This document shows positions 17,649-26,027 of a stretch of 64,000 nucleotides of DNA, piece by piece (the stretch's first letter is position 1; each line of letters opens with the position of its first letter). This DNA is from Brevibacillus porteri (lineage in GTDB: Bacteria; Bacillota; Bacilli; Brevibacillales; Brevibacillaceae). The notes beneath the pieces were generated by a model. The model was not told the origin of the DNA and ran no database searches. It worked only from the letters and a program-made list of their open reading frames with translations. Made by a program: the position numbers and the translations under genes. The stretch is taken from NCBI RefSeq assembly GCF_003013475.1, contig NZ_PXZO01000027.1:82214-146213 (forward strand), given 5' to 3'.

Positions 17649-17675
17649 AATACGCACGGGCTGGAAAATCCTTTC
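17649..17675 (-). promoter_or_regulatory. Candidate autoregulated ECF promoter, copy 2
   Basis: GAAAGG (17670-17675), 15-base spacer, CGTATT (17649-17654), minus sense; duplicate of the element at 15255-15281. Confidence 0.5.
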
Positions 17676-17693
17676 TCGTTATTTTGGAAAATT

Positions 17694-19025
17694 TTATTTT
17701 CCTGTCAAAAAAGGTACCGCAAAGCTCACATCGCGATGCTCCTTCAACATACTGTCAAAGGTGATCGTCATTTGCTTCGGCAAGGATTTCATCTCCTCGA
17801 TTTCCAAATTCCCGCTTACTTTCATCCGTCCATTTTGATTGGCGGATTCCTCGACATGGTATACCGCACTGTACTCTTTGCCCTTTTCGTCCGTCACGTA
17901 CCATGTATCAAACGGGAAGATTCCCACAACTCCTTCCGCTAGCGTCCCCTCAAACTCGATGTTGTGGCGATCCTCTCTGCTTCCATTAGATACCTTGTGA
18001 AACGTGAAGCGAGTCCCATTCTTTTCTGCTGTAACTGGTTTTGCTCCCACACTGGCAGGGTCCAGTTTTACGCTGAATCCTGGCTCTTCCTCTGTATAAA
18101 CAGCATGCAGCTTAAAGGTTAGACCATTCGATTCTTTCAGGTCGTGGAAGTAATGAAATTGTCGCAGCCCTTTTTCCACTGGAGCATACTCGCGCCATTT
18201 CATCGTATTGATTACGTTTTTCTGAACGCTCTCATCATGGATAGCGACTGCAGAGTCCCATGCGCCAAGGACGACTCCCTTTTCATTGACAAGCTGATAG
18301 CTGAAGTCCTTGTTATTCGAATCAATCACCACTTCTGTTCCACTAGGTGCAAAGGTAATCTCTCGCAAATCAAACTGAAATCCTTGGGGAGAGGTATAGG
18401 ACTGATTGACAGCCACTGTTTTCGTCGCAGCTTTTGCTTTTTTCAAGTTCACGGGTACTGACAGCTGCCAGTTGCCTTTGGTACTGCCCATCTTTTTCAT
18501 GTGGAACTCTACGACCAGCTCGTCCGGCAGCTTGTTCCCATCGTCAAAATAGCTTCTGAGCTCGTGTTCAAACAGGATATAATCGCCTATCTGGTTTGTT
18601 TTCCACGACACTTGATTGGGGGATGAGCTATGTAAAACCTTGCCCGCTTTATCCTTGATCGTGATTTCTTGATATTCATGGGTGGGGGCGTGGAAATTAT
18701 CCCAATACACATCTGTTGCCTTGCCGTCTTTGTCTTTTACCCCGGCGATGATACTGATGCGAAGCGGGTCTGCCAGAACCTCTTTTGCTTCCAAGGTAAA
18801 GCCTTGATCGGTCACTTTCAGATCAAGCCGCTGGGCAAATCCTTTTTGAACGGCTTGCAAAATTCCAGGATCTCCAGCCTTTTGCGAGACAAACAAGCTA
18901 GTATTCACAGACGGTGCTGCATTCACCATTACTGCCGGACTACTTGTGAAAAACACCGGGGACACGAGGATTCCCGTTGATACAACGACTGCCAATGCTG
19001 CCACACATAACGCCATCTTTTTCAT
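17694..19025 (-). CDS. Secreted DUF4179-like protein lacking the anti-sigma domain
   Basis: 443 residues with an N-terminal signal peptide or anchor (about 1-37, ending VMVNAAP). The exterior resembles the two anti-sigma sensors: GILQAVQKGFAQRLDLKVTD parallels KNAVHKGLVQKLEQKVTD, and SPQGFQFDLREITFAPSGTEVVID parallels their SPQGLxLxxIxFSPSATRVMLD. It has no zinc motif and no cytoplasmic part, so it cannot bind a sigma factor directly. The ATG follows AAGGAG. It lies just upstream of sigma copy 2, which has its own promoter. It may be a decoy or co-sensor; this is inference. Confidence 0.75.
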   Translation of the reverse strand: MKKMALCVAALAVVVSTGILVSPVFFTSSPAVMVNAAPSVNTSLFVSQKAGDPGILQAVQKGFAQRLDLKVTDQGFTLEAKEVLADPLRISIIAGVKDKDGKATDVYWDNFHAPTHEYQEITIKDKAGKVLHSSSPNQVSWKTNQIGDYILFEHELRSYFDDGNKLPDELVVEFHMKKMGSTKGNWQLSVPVNLKKAKAATKTVAVNQSYTSPQGFQFDLREITFAPSGTEVVIDSNNKDFSYQLVNEKGVVLGAWDSAVAIHDESVQKNVINTMKWREYAPVEKGLRQFHYFHDLKESNGLTFKLHAVYTEEEPGFSVKLDPASVGAKPVTAEKNGTRFTFHKVSNGSREDRHNIEFEGTLAEGVVGIFPFDTWYVTDEKGKEYSAVYHVEESANQNGRMKVSGNLEIEEMKSLPKQMTITFDSMLKEHRDVSFAVPFLTGK

Positions 19026-19108
19026 AACTGCTCCACTCCTTGTTTTCCTAGATTCACTTTATATTCACGAGAAACAATCGTTCGGTTCACGAGGAGCACG
19101 CAAAAAAA

Positions 19109-19146
19109 GAGCCCGACAGCCTGAACGAATCAGGATTACCGAGCTC
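19109..19146 (-). terminator. Terminator at the end of the kdp operon
   Basis: Minus-strand stem built from GAGC(T)CGG...CCTGA and TCAGG...CGGGCTC, then seven T. It follows the arginase-like gene. Confidence 0.75.
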
Positions 19147-19182
19147 ACTTTCTATCGAATTGATTTCATAGATGGGAGGGCT

Positions 19183-20025
19183 TTACGCACGTGCAGCTAG
19201 TGCCTGAGCGAGCAACTCTACCAGTTTCCTTGCATACTCGCCAGTGGTATCCCTTGCCCCTGAGAATTCCGTCACTTCCATACTTGTCACGCGCGCATCT
19301 CGCAAGACAGTTTCCAGTAATGCCTCTGCTTCGGACAGCGACAACCCCATCTCACTTGGCGAATAGGCAGCTGCCATCGCGTCTTTGTGCATGATATCTA
19401 CGTCGAAATGAACGAGGATTTTCGCATCCGGCGGGATCGATTGGAGCATATGAGAGACTCGCTCCTCTATGCTTCCTTCTGTGAGCTGGGACAAGGTCAT
19501 GATCTCTACGCCAAACGTCTCCGCAGGCATCTGCTGACAGCCGACCAGGCGGATTCGCTCTGCATCCCAGCCGCTTGGTTCGATCCATTGTCCGCGATCC
19601 TTAAGTAAAAACCACAATCCCATCCCTGCTGCCCCAATACAGCGGGAAGCCGATGGCACTACTGCATCCAGATGACCGTCAAGCACCAGCAGATACGCTT
19701 TCTCTTGATGAATAGCCCGATGAGCCTGCGCCGTTGCAACGACCAAACTGCAATCGCCGCCGAGCATCAAGACAAAGTCGTCTGTATTGAGCCACTCTTG
19801 CGCGTCCTTTTGCAGCACATCCCAAAGCATACGAGGAGCCGGCCAATTACGAACCGGTGGAATATTATGGCGCGGCAAATCATCGGGAAGATGCAGATTA
19901 CCTACATCCTGCACATCCAAGCCATGCTGCTGCAACTGCTCGATCAATCCTGCTGTACGAAGCGCGTCCGGAGCTAATTCTGTACCAGAGACATATGCTC
20001 CTGTGAAATGCGGGATACCAGCCAC
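19183..20025 (-). CDS. Arginase/agmatinase-family protein
   Basis: About 280 residues of the ureohydrolase fold. Metal-site motifs are visible but modified: GGDCS (Cys92 where arginases usually have His), DGHLD (Asp116, His118, Asp120) and HFDVD (Asp208, Asp210). The substrate is therefore uncertain. The listed start is a GTG at 20025, but GGGAGG stands 17 bases upstream of it. The in-frame codons before it (TTT ATA AAC GTA AAA) would complete the first beta strand of the fold. The true start may thus be a non-standard codon near 20037. It is the last gene of the kdp transcript. Confidence 0.75.
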   Translation of the reverse strand: MAGIPHFTGAYVSGTELAPDALRTAGLIEQLQQHGLDVQDVGNLHLPDDLPRHNIPPVRNWPAPRMLWDVLQKDAQEWLNTDDFVLMLGGDCSLVVATAQAHRAIHQEKAYLLVLDGHLDAVVPSASRCIGAAGMGLWFLLKDRGQWIEPSGWDAERIRLVGCQQMPAETFGVEIMTLSQLTEGSIEERVSHMLQSIPPDAKILVHFDVDIMHKDAMAAAYSPSEMGLSLSEAEALLETVLRDARVTSMEVTEFSGARDTTGEYARKLVELLAQALAARA

Positions 20026-20087
20026 TTTTACGTTTATAAACAGTCCCTCCCAAGGAAATTCATCGTATGAACATCCCTAAAAGTATA

Positions 20088-20813
20088 TCACAGCTTCGTT
20101 TGCAATAATTGGATGAGATCACTGACAGACGGCTGTAACCAACGATCTGGCATGGATGCTTTTTCCCCGCGTAGCAATTGGCAAGCAAGCGCATTCGGAT
20201 GGACATCTGCACTTAAGAAATACACTTGGTTTACAGGTTGCGGGAGTGCGTCCATGACTTCTACATATTTGTTGACATACACTTGCAACGCATCCCGATA
20301 GGCTGGAGTGGTTAGTGCCGCGCCACACCACACGTCAATTCCAGTCAACGCCTTGGCATGGGCTGCATCCAAGCTTTTTGCGAGCGAGCAGACAACGAAC
20401 AACAGCTTCTCTGGCGCCAGCTTGAATCGCTTCTGATACTGTTTGGCAAAACGGGCAAGTGTCGCATTCCAAGACGGCGTATCGTAGCTGCCGAGATCAG
20501 GGATGCATTTGAGTGCTCCTACCAGTTGTTCGTCTTTTTTCATAAACAACAGACCATCGATCACTTGAAACGAAAGCCCGGCTAATTGCCCAGACAAAAA
20601 CTCACCCACCCGCTCATGCATGACGCGAGAGATTCGCTGTGAGGATTTGCGCTTTAGCTTTTGCCGTATGCGCACCTCTTCTTCCTCCAGGTAGACCCGT
20701 ATCAGCCTGGAAAACAAATCTGCCTCCGTAGTTGGCTCTAGTATCAGGCACTCCAAACGGCTATAGGCGTCTGCCACGCTTTGGTCCCATTGCCCTTCTT
20801 TTTCTGTGCCCAT
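20088..20813 (-). CDS. Unknown protein encoded between kdpD-like and arginase-like genes
   Basis: I do not recognise this family. About 241 residues, soluble, no signal peptide. A helical, charged first third (DLFSRLIRVYLEEEEVRIRQKLKRKSSQRISRV) is followed by an alpha/beta part (FQVIDGLLFMKKDEQLVGALKCIPDLGSYD, KLLFVVCSLAKSLD, GIDVWCGAALTTP, QVYFLSADVHPNALACQLL). The second ATG (20813) has the better spacing to GGGAGG. It starts 12 bp after the KdpD-like gene and is followed by the arginase-like gene, so it belongs to the kdp transcript. Confidence 0.6.
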   Translation of the reverse strand: MGTEKEGQWDQSVADAYSRLECLILEPTTEADLFSRLIRVYLEEEEVRIRQKLKRKSSQRISRVMHERVGEFLSGQLAGLSFQVIDGLLFMKKDEQLVGALKCIPDLGSYDTPSWNATLARFAKQYQKRFKLAPEKLLFVVCSLAKSLDAAHAKALTGIDVWCGAALTTPAYRDALQVYVNKYVEVMDALPQPVNQVYFLSADVHPNALACQLLRGEKASMPDRWLQPSVSDLIQLLQTKL

Positions 20814-20825
20814 CATTAACCTCCC

Positions 20826-23156
20826 TCACATCATATCGGGTGCGTGATCGGCCACGACCAGCACATCCATGTGTCGGACCTCCCGCAATAATCGCTGGAT
20901 GACCGAACCCTCGAGAATTTCCTTCCAGCGAGTTCGCGCCGACTGCCCGATGACGACCTGTGTCGTTCCTTTTTCGTTCATATGCCAAACCAGCTTGGTG
21001 AAAACCTTGCGTCGGGAAGGAGCTTCGTATCGTTCGAAACGACCTCCGAGCCGCTCTGTTAGTGCCTTCAGCTTCGCCAGCTGTGTCTCTTCCTCTTCTG
21101 TCAGCGACGGATGATCCTGCACGTAAGCGACATGCCAGGACGCCTTCAACCGATACGCAATGCGGAACCCTCGGCGAATCAATCGTTCACTGTCTGCGCG
21201 CAAATTCACACAGACAAAAATGACTTCCTGCTGCCGCCAAGGCCCGCGCAACGTTCGTCGCTCCCACGCCTCCAAGCGTTCATCGACATCGTCAGCAACT
21301 TCACGCAAGGCCAGTTCTCTTAATGCGATCAAATTCCCTGTTTTGAAAAAGTTGGTCAGCGACTGCTCCACCTTTTCCAACGCGTAAATATTGCCCTCTC
21401 GCATCCGCTGACGTAGTGCTTTCGGTGAAATATCAATCAGCTCTACCTCATCTGCCTGATGCAGAATATGGTCCGGCACCGTCTCTCGCACGCGGATTCC
21501 CGTGATTTGCTCGACGCTGTCGTTCAAGCTCTCGAGGTGCTGAATATTCATCGTGGATATGACGGAAATACCCGCAGCCAAAATCTTCTCGACATCGTGA
21601 TATCGCTTCTCATAGGCACTCCCCGGCACATTCGTATGTGCCAGCTCATCTACCAATACGACCTCCGGATTTCGCCGAATAATTTCGTCCGTGTCCATTT
21701 CTTCGAGCGTCACGTTTTTGTATGGAATGCGCTTGCGCGGGATAAGAGGAAGTCCCCCTACCTGCTCAATGGTTTCTTTTCGTCCATGCGTTTCCAAAAG
21801 CCCAATCACCACGTCAATGCCATTTTCGGCGAGCTCGTTTCCTTCTCTCAGCATTGTGTACGTCTTACCGACACCAGGTGCGGCTCCTACATATACTTTT
21901 AGCGTCCCACGCTTGATTTTCCCGATTTCCTCCTGCATCTCCTCATCGGAGAGGCGGCGGTACGGATTGGCCGTTACCGCTTGTTCTCGCTTGGTCGGCA
22001 TGACGCGCTCACCGTCCCGCTCAGAACGATCTGCCACGATCAAGATATCGATATTTTTCGTTTGCCGAAGAATCTTATGAACGATGGAGCCATACCATAT
22101 CTCTTCCCAGCGCGTACGCTTGGACTGCCCCATGACGATTCGGGTCACATTATTCTCCATCGCATAAGCGACGAGCTCGTTTGCTACGTCTTTTTCACGT
22201 GCAAGCATCTGCTCTTCAAAGGTACCTCCGACTTTGTCCACGAGCTTTCCGATGGATCTCTTAAAAGTCGCTTCTTCCTTCGTCAACTTCTTAGATAAAG
22301 GGAGAAAACAGACGACCAAGAGCTCTCCGCCGAGTCTCTTGGCAACCTGTTGTCCGCGCCGAACCAATATCGAGCCGTTCCAATGATACTGGGCAGAAAC
22401 CAGCACCTTCTCTGTGGCTCCTGAAGCCCCCACCATGCCGTGCTTCTCCCGATAATCCTCCAAATCCTCGTTTACGCCCGTAGCAACAAAACGCAGCGCG
22501 AGTTCCCGCAGCATATGCAGATTGTCTCTGCGAAACAACGGATGCTTGGTTCGAGTCGGGTTGCGATCGTCTTCTTGCAGCCGTTTCAGGATGGCTTCTG
22601 GCGTAACATCGAGCAGCTTCACCTCGTCTGCCATGGCAAGCGTATCTTCCGGGACACACTGGTCGATCCGTACCTCTGCCTTCGTCAGTCGCTCTGCCAT
22701 TTCTTTCATCCCGGCCAATTCGTAAATGTTTACCGTCGCTATCACACTAATATTGTGGTTCAGCAAATACTGAACATCGTCCAAGCTGGTTGGTCGCGGG
22801 GCATCTGGACGATTGCGATGAGCCAAACCGTCTACGAGCACGACTTCCGGATCTCGTTCGATAATGGTTGCAACGTCCAGATCATGTCTCGCTTCCCCGA
22901 GAGAATACCAGATGATTGGCTGGATTTGTTCCAAGCCCTCCCGCTTTTGCGCCAGCTTGGGATGAGTGGCCTCACCTGAGCCAGCTACAACCACATCAAT
23001 CCCTTTTTTCTTAAGCGTCTGCCCTTCCATTAGCAAGTGATAGGTTTTCCCTGAACCACTGACTGCCCCCAGAATGATTTTCAGCCTGCCCCGGTGCATT
23101 CTGGAGATGGACTGCAAGATTTCCTCCGGGGACTTTCGCCGAAACTGCTCTACCAT
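20826..23156 (-). CDS. Tandem-duplicated KdpD sensor/USP protein without kinase domain
   Basis: 776 residues made of two complete KdpD N-terminal modules, each a KdpD ATP-binding domain followed by a universal-stress-protein domain. Copy 1 (about 1-385): Walker A GAVSGSGKTY at 30, altered LVDGLAHRN near 107, and USP motif MGQSKRTRWEEIWYGS near 342. Copy 2 (about 400-776): canonical GAAPGVGKTY near 424, HGRKET, LVDELAHTNVPGS near 501, and USP motif IGQSARTRWKEILEGS. Neither copy is followed by membrane helices, HisKA or HATPase, and no KdpE gene is present. Truncated single-module KdpD proteins exist in other bacilli and can bind c-di-AMP through the USP domain. The ATG follows AAGGAGG; 21 bp after kdpC. 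Confidence 0.9.
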   Translation of the reverse strand: MVEQFRRKSPEEILQSISRMHRGRLKIILGAVSGSGKTYHLLMEGQTLKKKGIDVVVAGSGEATHPKLAQKREGLEQIQPIIWYSLGEARHDLDVATIIERDPEVVLVDGLAHRNRPDAPRPTSLDDVQYLLNHNISVIATVNIYELAGMKEMAERLTKAEVRIDQCVPEDTLAMADEVKLLDVTPEAILKRLQEDDRNPTRTKHPLFRRDNLHMLRELALRFVATGVNEDLEDYREKHGMVGASGATEKVLVSAQYHWNGSILVRRGQQVAKRLGGELLVVCFLPLSKKLTKEEATFKRSIGKLVDKVGGTFEEQMLAREKDVANELVAYAMENNVTRIVMGQSKRTRWEEIWYGSIVHKILRQTKNIDILIVADRSERDGERVMPTKREQAVTANPYRRLSDEEMQEEIGKIKRGTLKVYVGAAPGVGKTYTMLREGNELAENGIDVVIGLLETHGRKETIEQVGGLPLIPRKRIPYKNVTLEEMDTDEIIRRNPEVVLVDELAHTNVPGSAYEKRYHDVEKILAAGISVISTMNIQHLESLNDSVEQITGIRVRETVPDHILHQADEVELIDISPKALRQRMREGNIYALEKVEQSLTNFFKTGNLIALRELALREVADDVDERLEAWERRTLRGPWRQQEVIFVCVNLRADSERLIRRGFRIAYRLKASWHVAYVQDHPSLTEEEETQLAKLKALTERLGGRFERYEAPSRRKVFTKLVWHMNEKGTTQVVIGQSARTRWKEILEGSVIQRLLREVRHMDVLVVADHAPDMM

Positions 23157-23177
23157 CTCGCAGCCCTCCTTCTATCT

Positions 23178-23741
23178 TTACTTCTTCAATTCGTCCAAGG
23201 CCAAATTTAGCTTCACCACATTGACACGCGGCTCCCCAAAAACACCCAAGCTTCTTCCGTCTGTATTGGCTTCAATCAGTGCCTGTAGTTGTACCGGTTC
23301 GAGATTGCGCGCCTTGGCTACACGCGCTACTTGTATCTGGGCAGCTTTTGGCGAGATATGCGGGTCCAAACCGGAAGCGGAATTGGTCAACAAATCAGCC
23401 GGGATGTCTTCCTGCTTCACGCCAGGATTCGCTGCTAGAAATGCGGCGATATCCTTTTGCGTACGTTCGATCAGGGCTGGGTTGGATGGTGCGTAGTTGT
23501 TCGAGCCAGAGCCTGACGCATTGTTATCAATAGAAGAAATGCGTCCCCAGAAGTACTTCGGATCGGTGAAGGTTTGCCCAATCAGCTCGGAGCCGACCAC
23601 CTTGCCGCTCGCATCGGTGATGAGACTACCACTTGCTTGCGCAGGCATGATAACCTGTGCAACCCCTGTCATCGCCAGCGGGTAGGCAATGCCGCAAATC
23701 AGCAGCAAAACGAGGCTGAGACGCAAATTTTTCAATATCAT
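23178..23741 (-). CDS. kdpC: K+-transporting ATPase subunit C (KdpC)
   Basis: 187 residues. An N-terminal membrane helix (about 8-30, LVLLLICGIAYPLAMTGVAQVI) is followed by the typical motifs GSELIGQTF, YFWGRIS, SGSGSNNYAPSNPAL, LLTNSASGLDPHISP and VARVAKARNL. KdpC stabilises the KdpFABC complex. It lies 36 bp after kdpB and 21 bp before the KdpD-like gene. Confidence 0.96.
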   Translation of the reverse strand: MILKNLRLSLVLLLICGIAYPLAMTGVAQVIMPAQASGSLITDASGKVVGSELIGQTFTDPKYFWGRISSIDNNASGSGSNNYAPSNPALIERTQKDIAAFLAANPGVKQEDIPADLLTNSASGLDPHISPKAAQIQVARVAKARNLEPVQLQALIEANTDGRSLGVFGEPRVNVVKLNLALDELKK

Positions 23742-23777
23742 ATCGGTTCACCTGAGCTTTCTTTTTTTCAATATGAG

Positions 23778-25817
23778 TTACACCAGATTCAATCCGACCA
23801 AAATCAAGTCAATCAGCTTGATGCCCACGAACGGAACGAGAATTCCTCCCAAGCCATAGATTACCAGGTTGCGGCTAAGCAACTTTGTCGCGCTCATTGG
23901 CGTGTATTTCACGCCTTTCATCGCCAGCGGAATCAGGATCGGGATGATGATCGCATTGAAGATCAACGCGGACAGAATCGCACTTTGCGGTGTTGCCAGA
24001 CCCATGATGTTGAGCGCACTCATTTGTGGGATCGCCAGCATGAACATCGCAGGAATGATCGCGAAGTATTTCGCTACGTCATTGGCGATACTGAACGTCG
24101 TCAATGCACCGCGTGTCATCAAAAGCTGCTTGCCAATCGCCACAACCTCGATGATCTTAGTCGGGTCCGAATCCAGATCGACCATGTTCGCTGCTTCCTT
24201 CGCCGCTACCGTACCCGTGTTCATCGCCAAACCGACATCGGCTTGTGCGAGAGCTGGCGCGTCATTCGTACCGTCACCTGTCATGGCGACCAGTTTGCCT
24301 GCCGCTTGTTCTTTGCGGATCAGTGCAATCTTATCTTCCGGCTTGGCTTCCGCTACGAAATCGTCCACACCTGCTTCGCGGGCAATCGTCGCTGCTGTCA
24401 GCGGGTTATCTCCCGTGCACATCACTGTGCGGATACCCATGCGGCGCAGCTCTTCAAAACGTTCGCGCATGCCCGGCTTCACAGTATCTTTCAAATAGAT
24501 CAAACCGAGGATCGTATTTCCTTCTGCTACAGCCAACGGTGTGCCGCCCGCCGTTGCAATCCGGTTTGCTTTTTCATCCAAGTCAGCAGGGATGTTGCCT
24601 CCTTGCTCTACCACGTATTTTTTGATGGCGTCGACGGCCCCTTTGCGGATGAGGACGCCGCTTGCCAGATTCGTCCCGCTCATTCTTGTTTCCGCGCGGA
24701 ACTCCACGCCTTCGGAACCAGGCAATTTCAGTTCAGCAGATGCCAGACCTTGTTTTTTCGCCAGCTCTACAACAGAGCGTCCTTCCGGTGTTTCGTCATG
24801 GACCGAGCTCTGTGCAGCTACTCGGTTCAATTCCATGCTTTTGCTGTTGCCTACGGTGACAAACTCGGCAGCCATCCGGTTACCATGCGTGATCGTTCCC
24901 GTTTTATCCAAGATAATGGTGTTGATGTCACCGGATGCCTCTACGGCTTTACCAGACATGGCGATGACGTTAAACTGTGTGACCCGGTCCATACCCGCAA
25001 TCCCAATCGCTGACAAGAGTCCGCCAATCGTGGTCGGAATCAAGCAAACGAGCAAAGCAATCAGTGTCGCAACTGGAATGGCTGCATTCACATAGTTCGC
25101 AATAGGTTGCAAGGTCGTGCAGACGATCAGGAAAATCAACGTCAAGCTGACCAACAGCGTATTCAACGCGATTTCATTCGGGGTCTTCTGTCTCTTCGCG
25201 CCCTCTACCAACGAAATCATGCGATCCAAAAACGATTCGCCTGGATCCGTCGTCACGCGGACGCGGATGCGGTCACTGACGACACGTGTGCCTCCCGTGA
25301 CGGAGCTAAAATCGCCACCTGCTTCTTTAATGACCGGAGCAGATTCACCCGTAATCGCTGATTCGTCCACAGAGGCGACACCCTCGACGATTTCCCCGTC
25401 GGATGGAATCAGCTCGCCTGCTTCCACTATGACCAGATCGCCTTTTCGCAGTTCTGTGGAACTGACGACTTGAATGCGACCATCTTTCCCCACTTTTTTT
25501 GCTTGCGTGTCCTGCTTCGTTTTTTTCAAGCTCTCTGCCTGTGCTTTGCCACGACCTTCTGCCAAGGCTTCTGCGAAGTTGGCGAACAAAATCGTCACGA
25601 ACAGGATAAAGCTGACAACGCCGTTGAAAAACGGGTCCGAAGCCCCCCCAAACAAATTGGGTGCAAACGTCAGGAGGAGCGTAATGAAGAATCCGATCTC
25701 TACCACGAACATAACAGGATTTTTCATCATCACACGCGGGTCCAGTTTTTTGAAAGACTCGACAAAGGCCCGCTGGTACAAATCTTTAGGAAGCGCAACC
25801 GTGCGCGTTCTACTCAT
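23778..25817 (-). CDS. kdpB: K+-transporting P-type ATPase subunit B (KdpB)
   Basis: 679 residues; the ATP-hydrolysing subunit of KdpFABC. Motifs: TGES ([15 protein letters not shown]), phosphorylation site [30 protein letters not shown], and [16 protein letters not shown] containing the Asp and Lys (D-x2-K) that couple KdpB to KdpA. The ATG follows AAAGGAG. A 166-bp fold-back element (25853-26018) sits between kdpA and this ribosome binding site. A second KdpB-like protein is encoded at 32015-34015. Confidence 0.97.
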   Translation of the reverse strand: MSRTRTVALPKDLYQRAFVESFKKLDPRVMMKNPVMFVVEIGFFITLLLTFAPNLFGGASDPFFNGVVSFILFVTILFANFAEALAEGRGKAQAESLKKTKQDTQAKKVGKDGRIQVVSSTELRKGDLVIVEAGELIPSDGEIVEGVASVDESAITGESAPVIKEAGGDFSSVTGGTRVVSDRIRVRVTTDPGESFLDRMISLVEGAKRQKTPNEIALNTLLVSLTLIFLIVCTTLQPIANYVNAAIPVATLIALLVCLIPTTIGGLLSAIGIAGMDRVTQFNVIAMSGKAVEASGDINTIILDKTGTITHGNRMAAEFVTVGNSKSMELNRVAAQSSVHDETPEGRSVVELAKKQGLASAELKLPGSEGVEFRAETRMSGTNLASGVLIRKGAVDAIKKYVVEQGGNIPADLDEKANRIATAGGTPLAVAEGNTILGLIYLKDTVKPGMRERFEELRRMGIRTVMCTGDNPLTAATIAREAGVDDFVAEAKPEDKIALIRKEQAAGKLVAMTGDGTNDAPALAQADVGLAMNTGTVAAKEAANMVDLDSDPTKIIEVVAIGKQLLMTRGALTTFSIANDVAKYFAIIPAMFMLAIPQMSALNIMGLATPQSAILSALIFNAIIIPILIPLAMKGVKYTPMSATKLLSRNLVIYGLGGILVPFVGIKLIDLILVGLNLV

Positions 25818-25852
25818 GGAAAATTACTCCTTTGCCTCTAGTATGGATATTT

Positions 25853-26018
25853 GTTCAAAAAGTCGGCTTTTCAGCACCGAGAAAGTGGCGAGAACCTGAA
25901 GAAGGAGGAGCGGAGTGTAGGGGACCTACATGAGCACCGGACTTCGAAGGTGAACGCTACTTTCGATGCCGAATTTGCTTTCACGATTACATCGTGATCG
26001 AAAGTCGACTTTTTGAAC
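25853..26018. repeat. Fold-back repeat between kdpA and kdpB
   Basis: 166 bp with near-identical inverted ends: GTTCAAAAAGTCGGCTTT on the left, and GTTCAAAAAGTCGACTTT reading inward from the right. A nested inverted repeat (GAAAGTGGCG near 25881 against CGCTACTTTC) lies within, along with the hairpin TGTAGG-GGA-CCTACA and a CTTCGAAG palindrome. It has no ORF. A 24-bp palindrome made of just the two ends occurs at 54064-54087. Possible MITE-like element or a structured RNA segment inside the kdp mRNA. Confidence 0.65.
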
Positions 26019-26027
26019 TTCCTCTAA

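Noticed and set aside
23574..25013. 479-codon open frame on the plus strand
   Set aside because: It is antisense to kdpC/kdpB, lacks a ribosome binding site, and its composition (rich in Arg, His, Cys, Gln) is that of a shadow frame.
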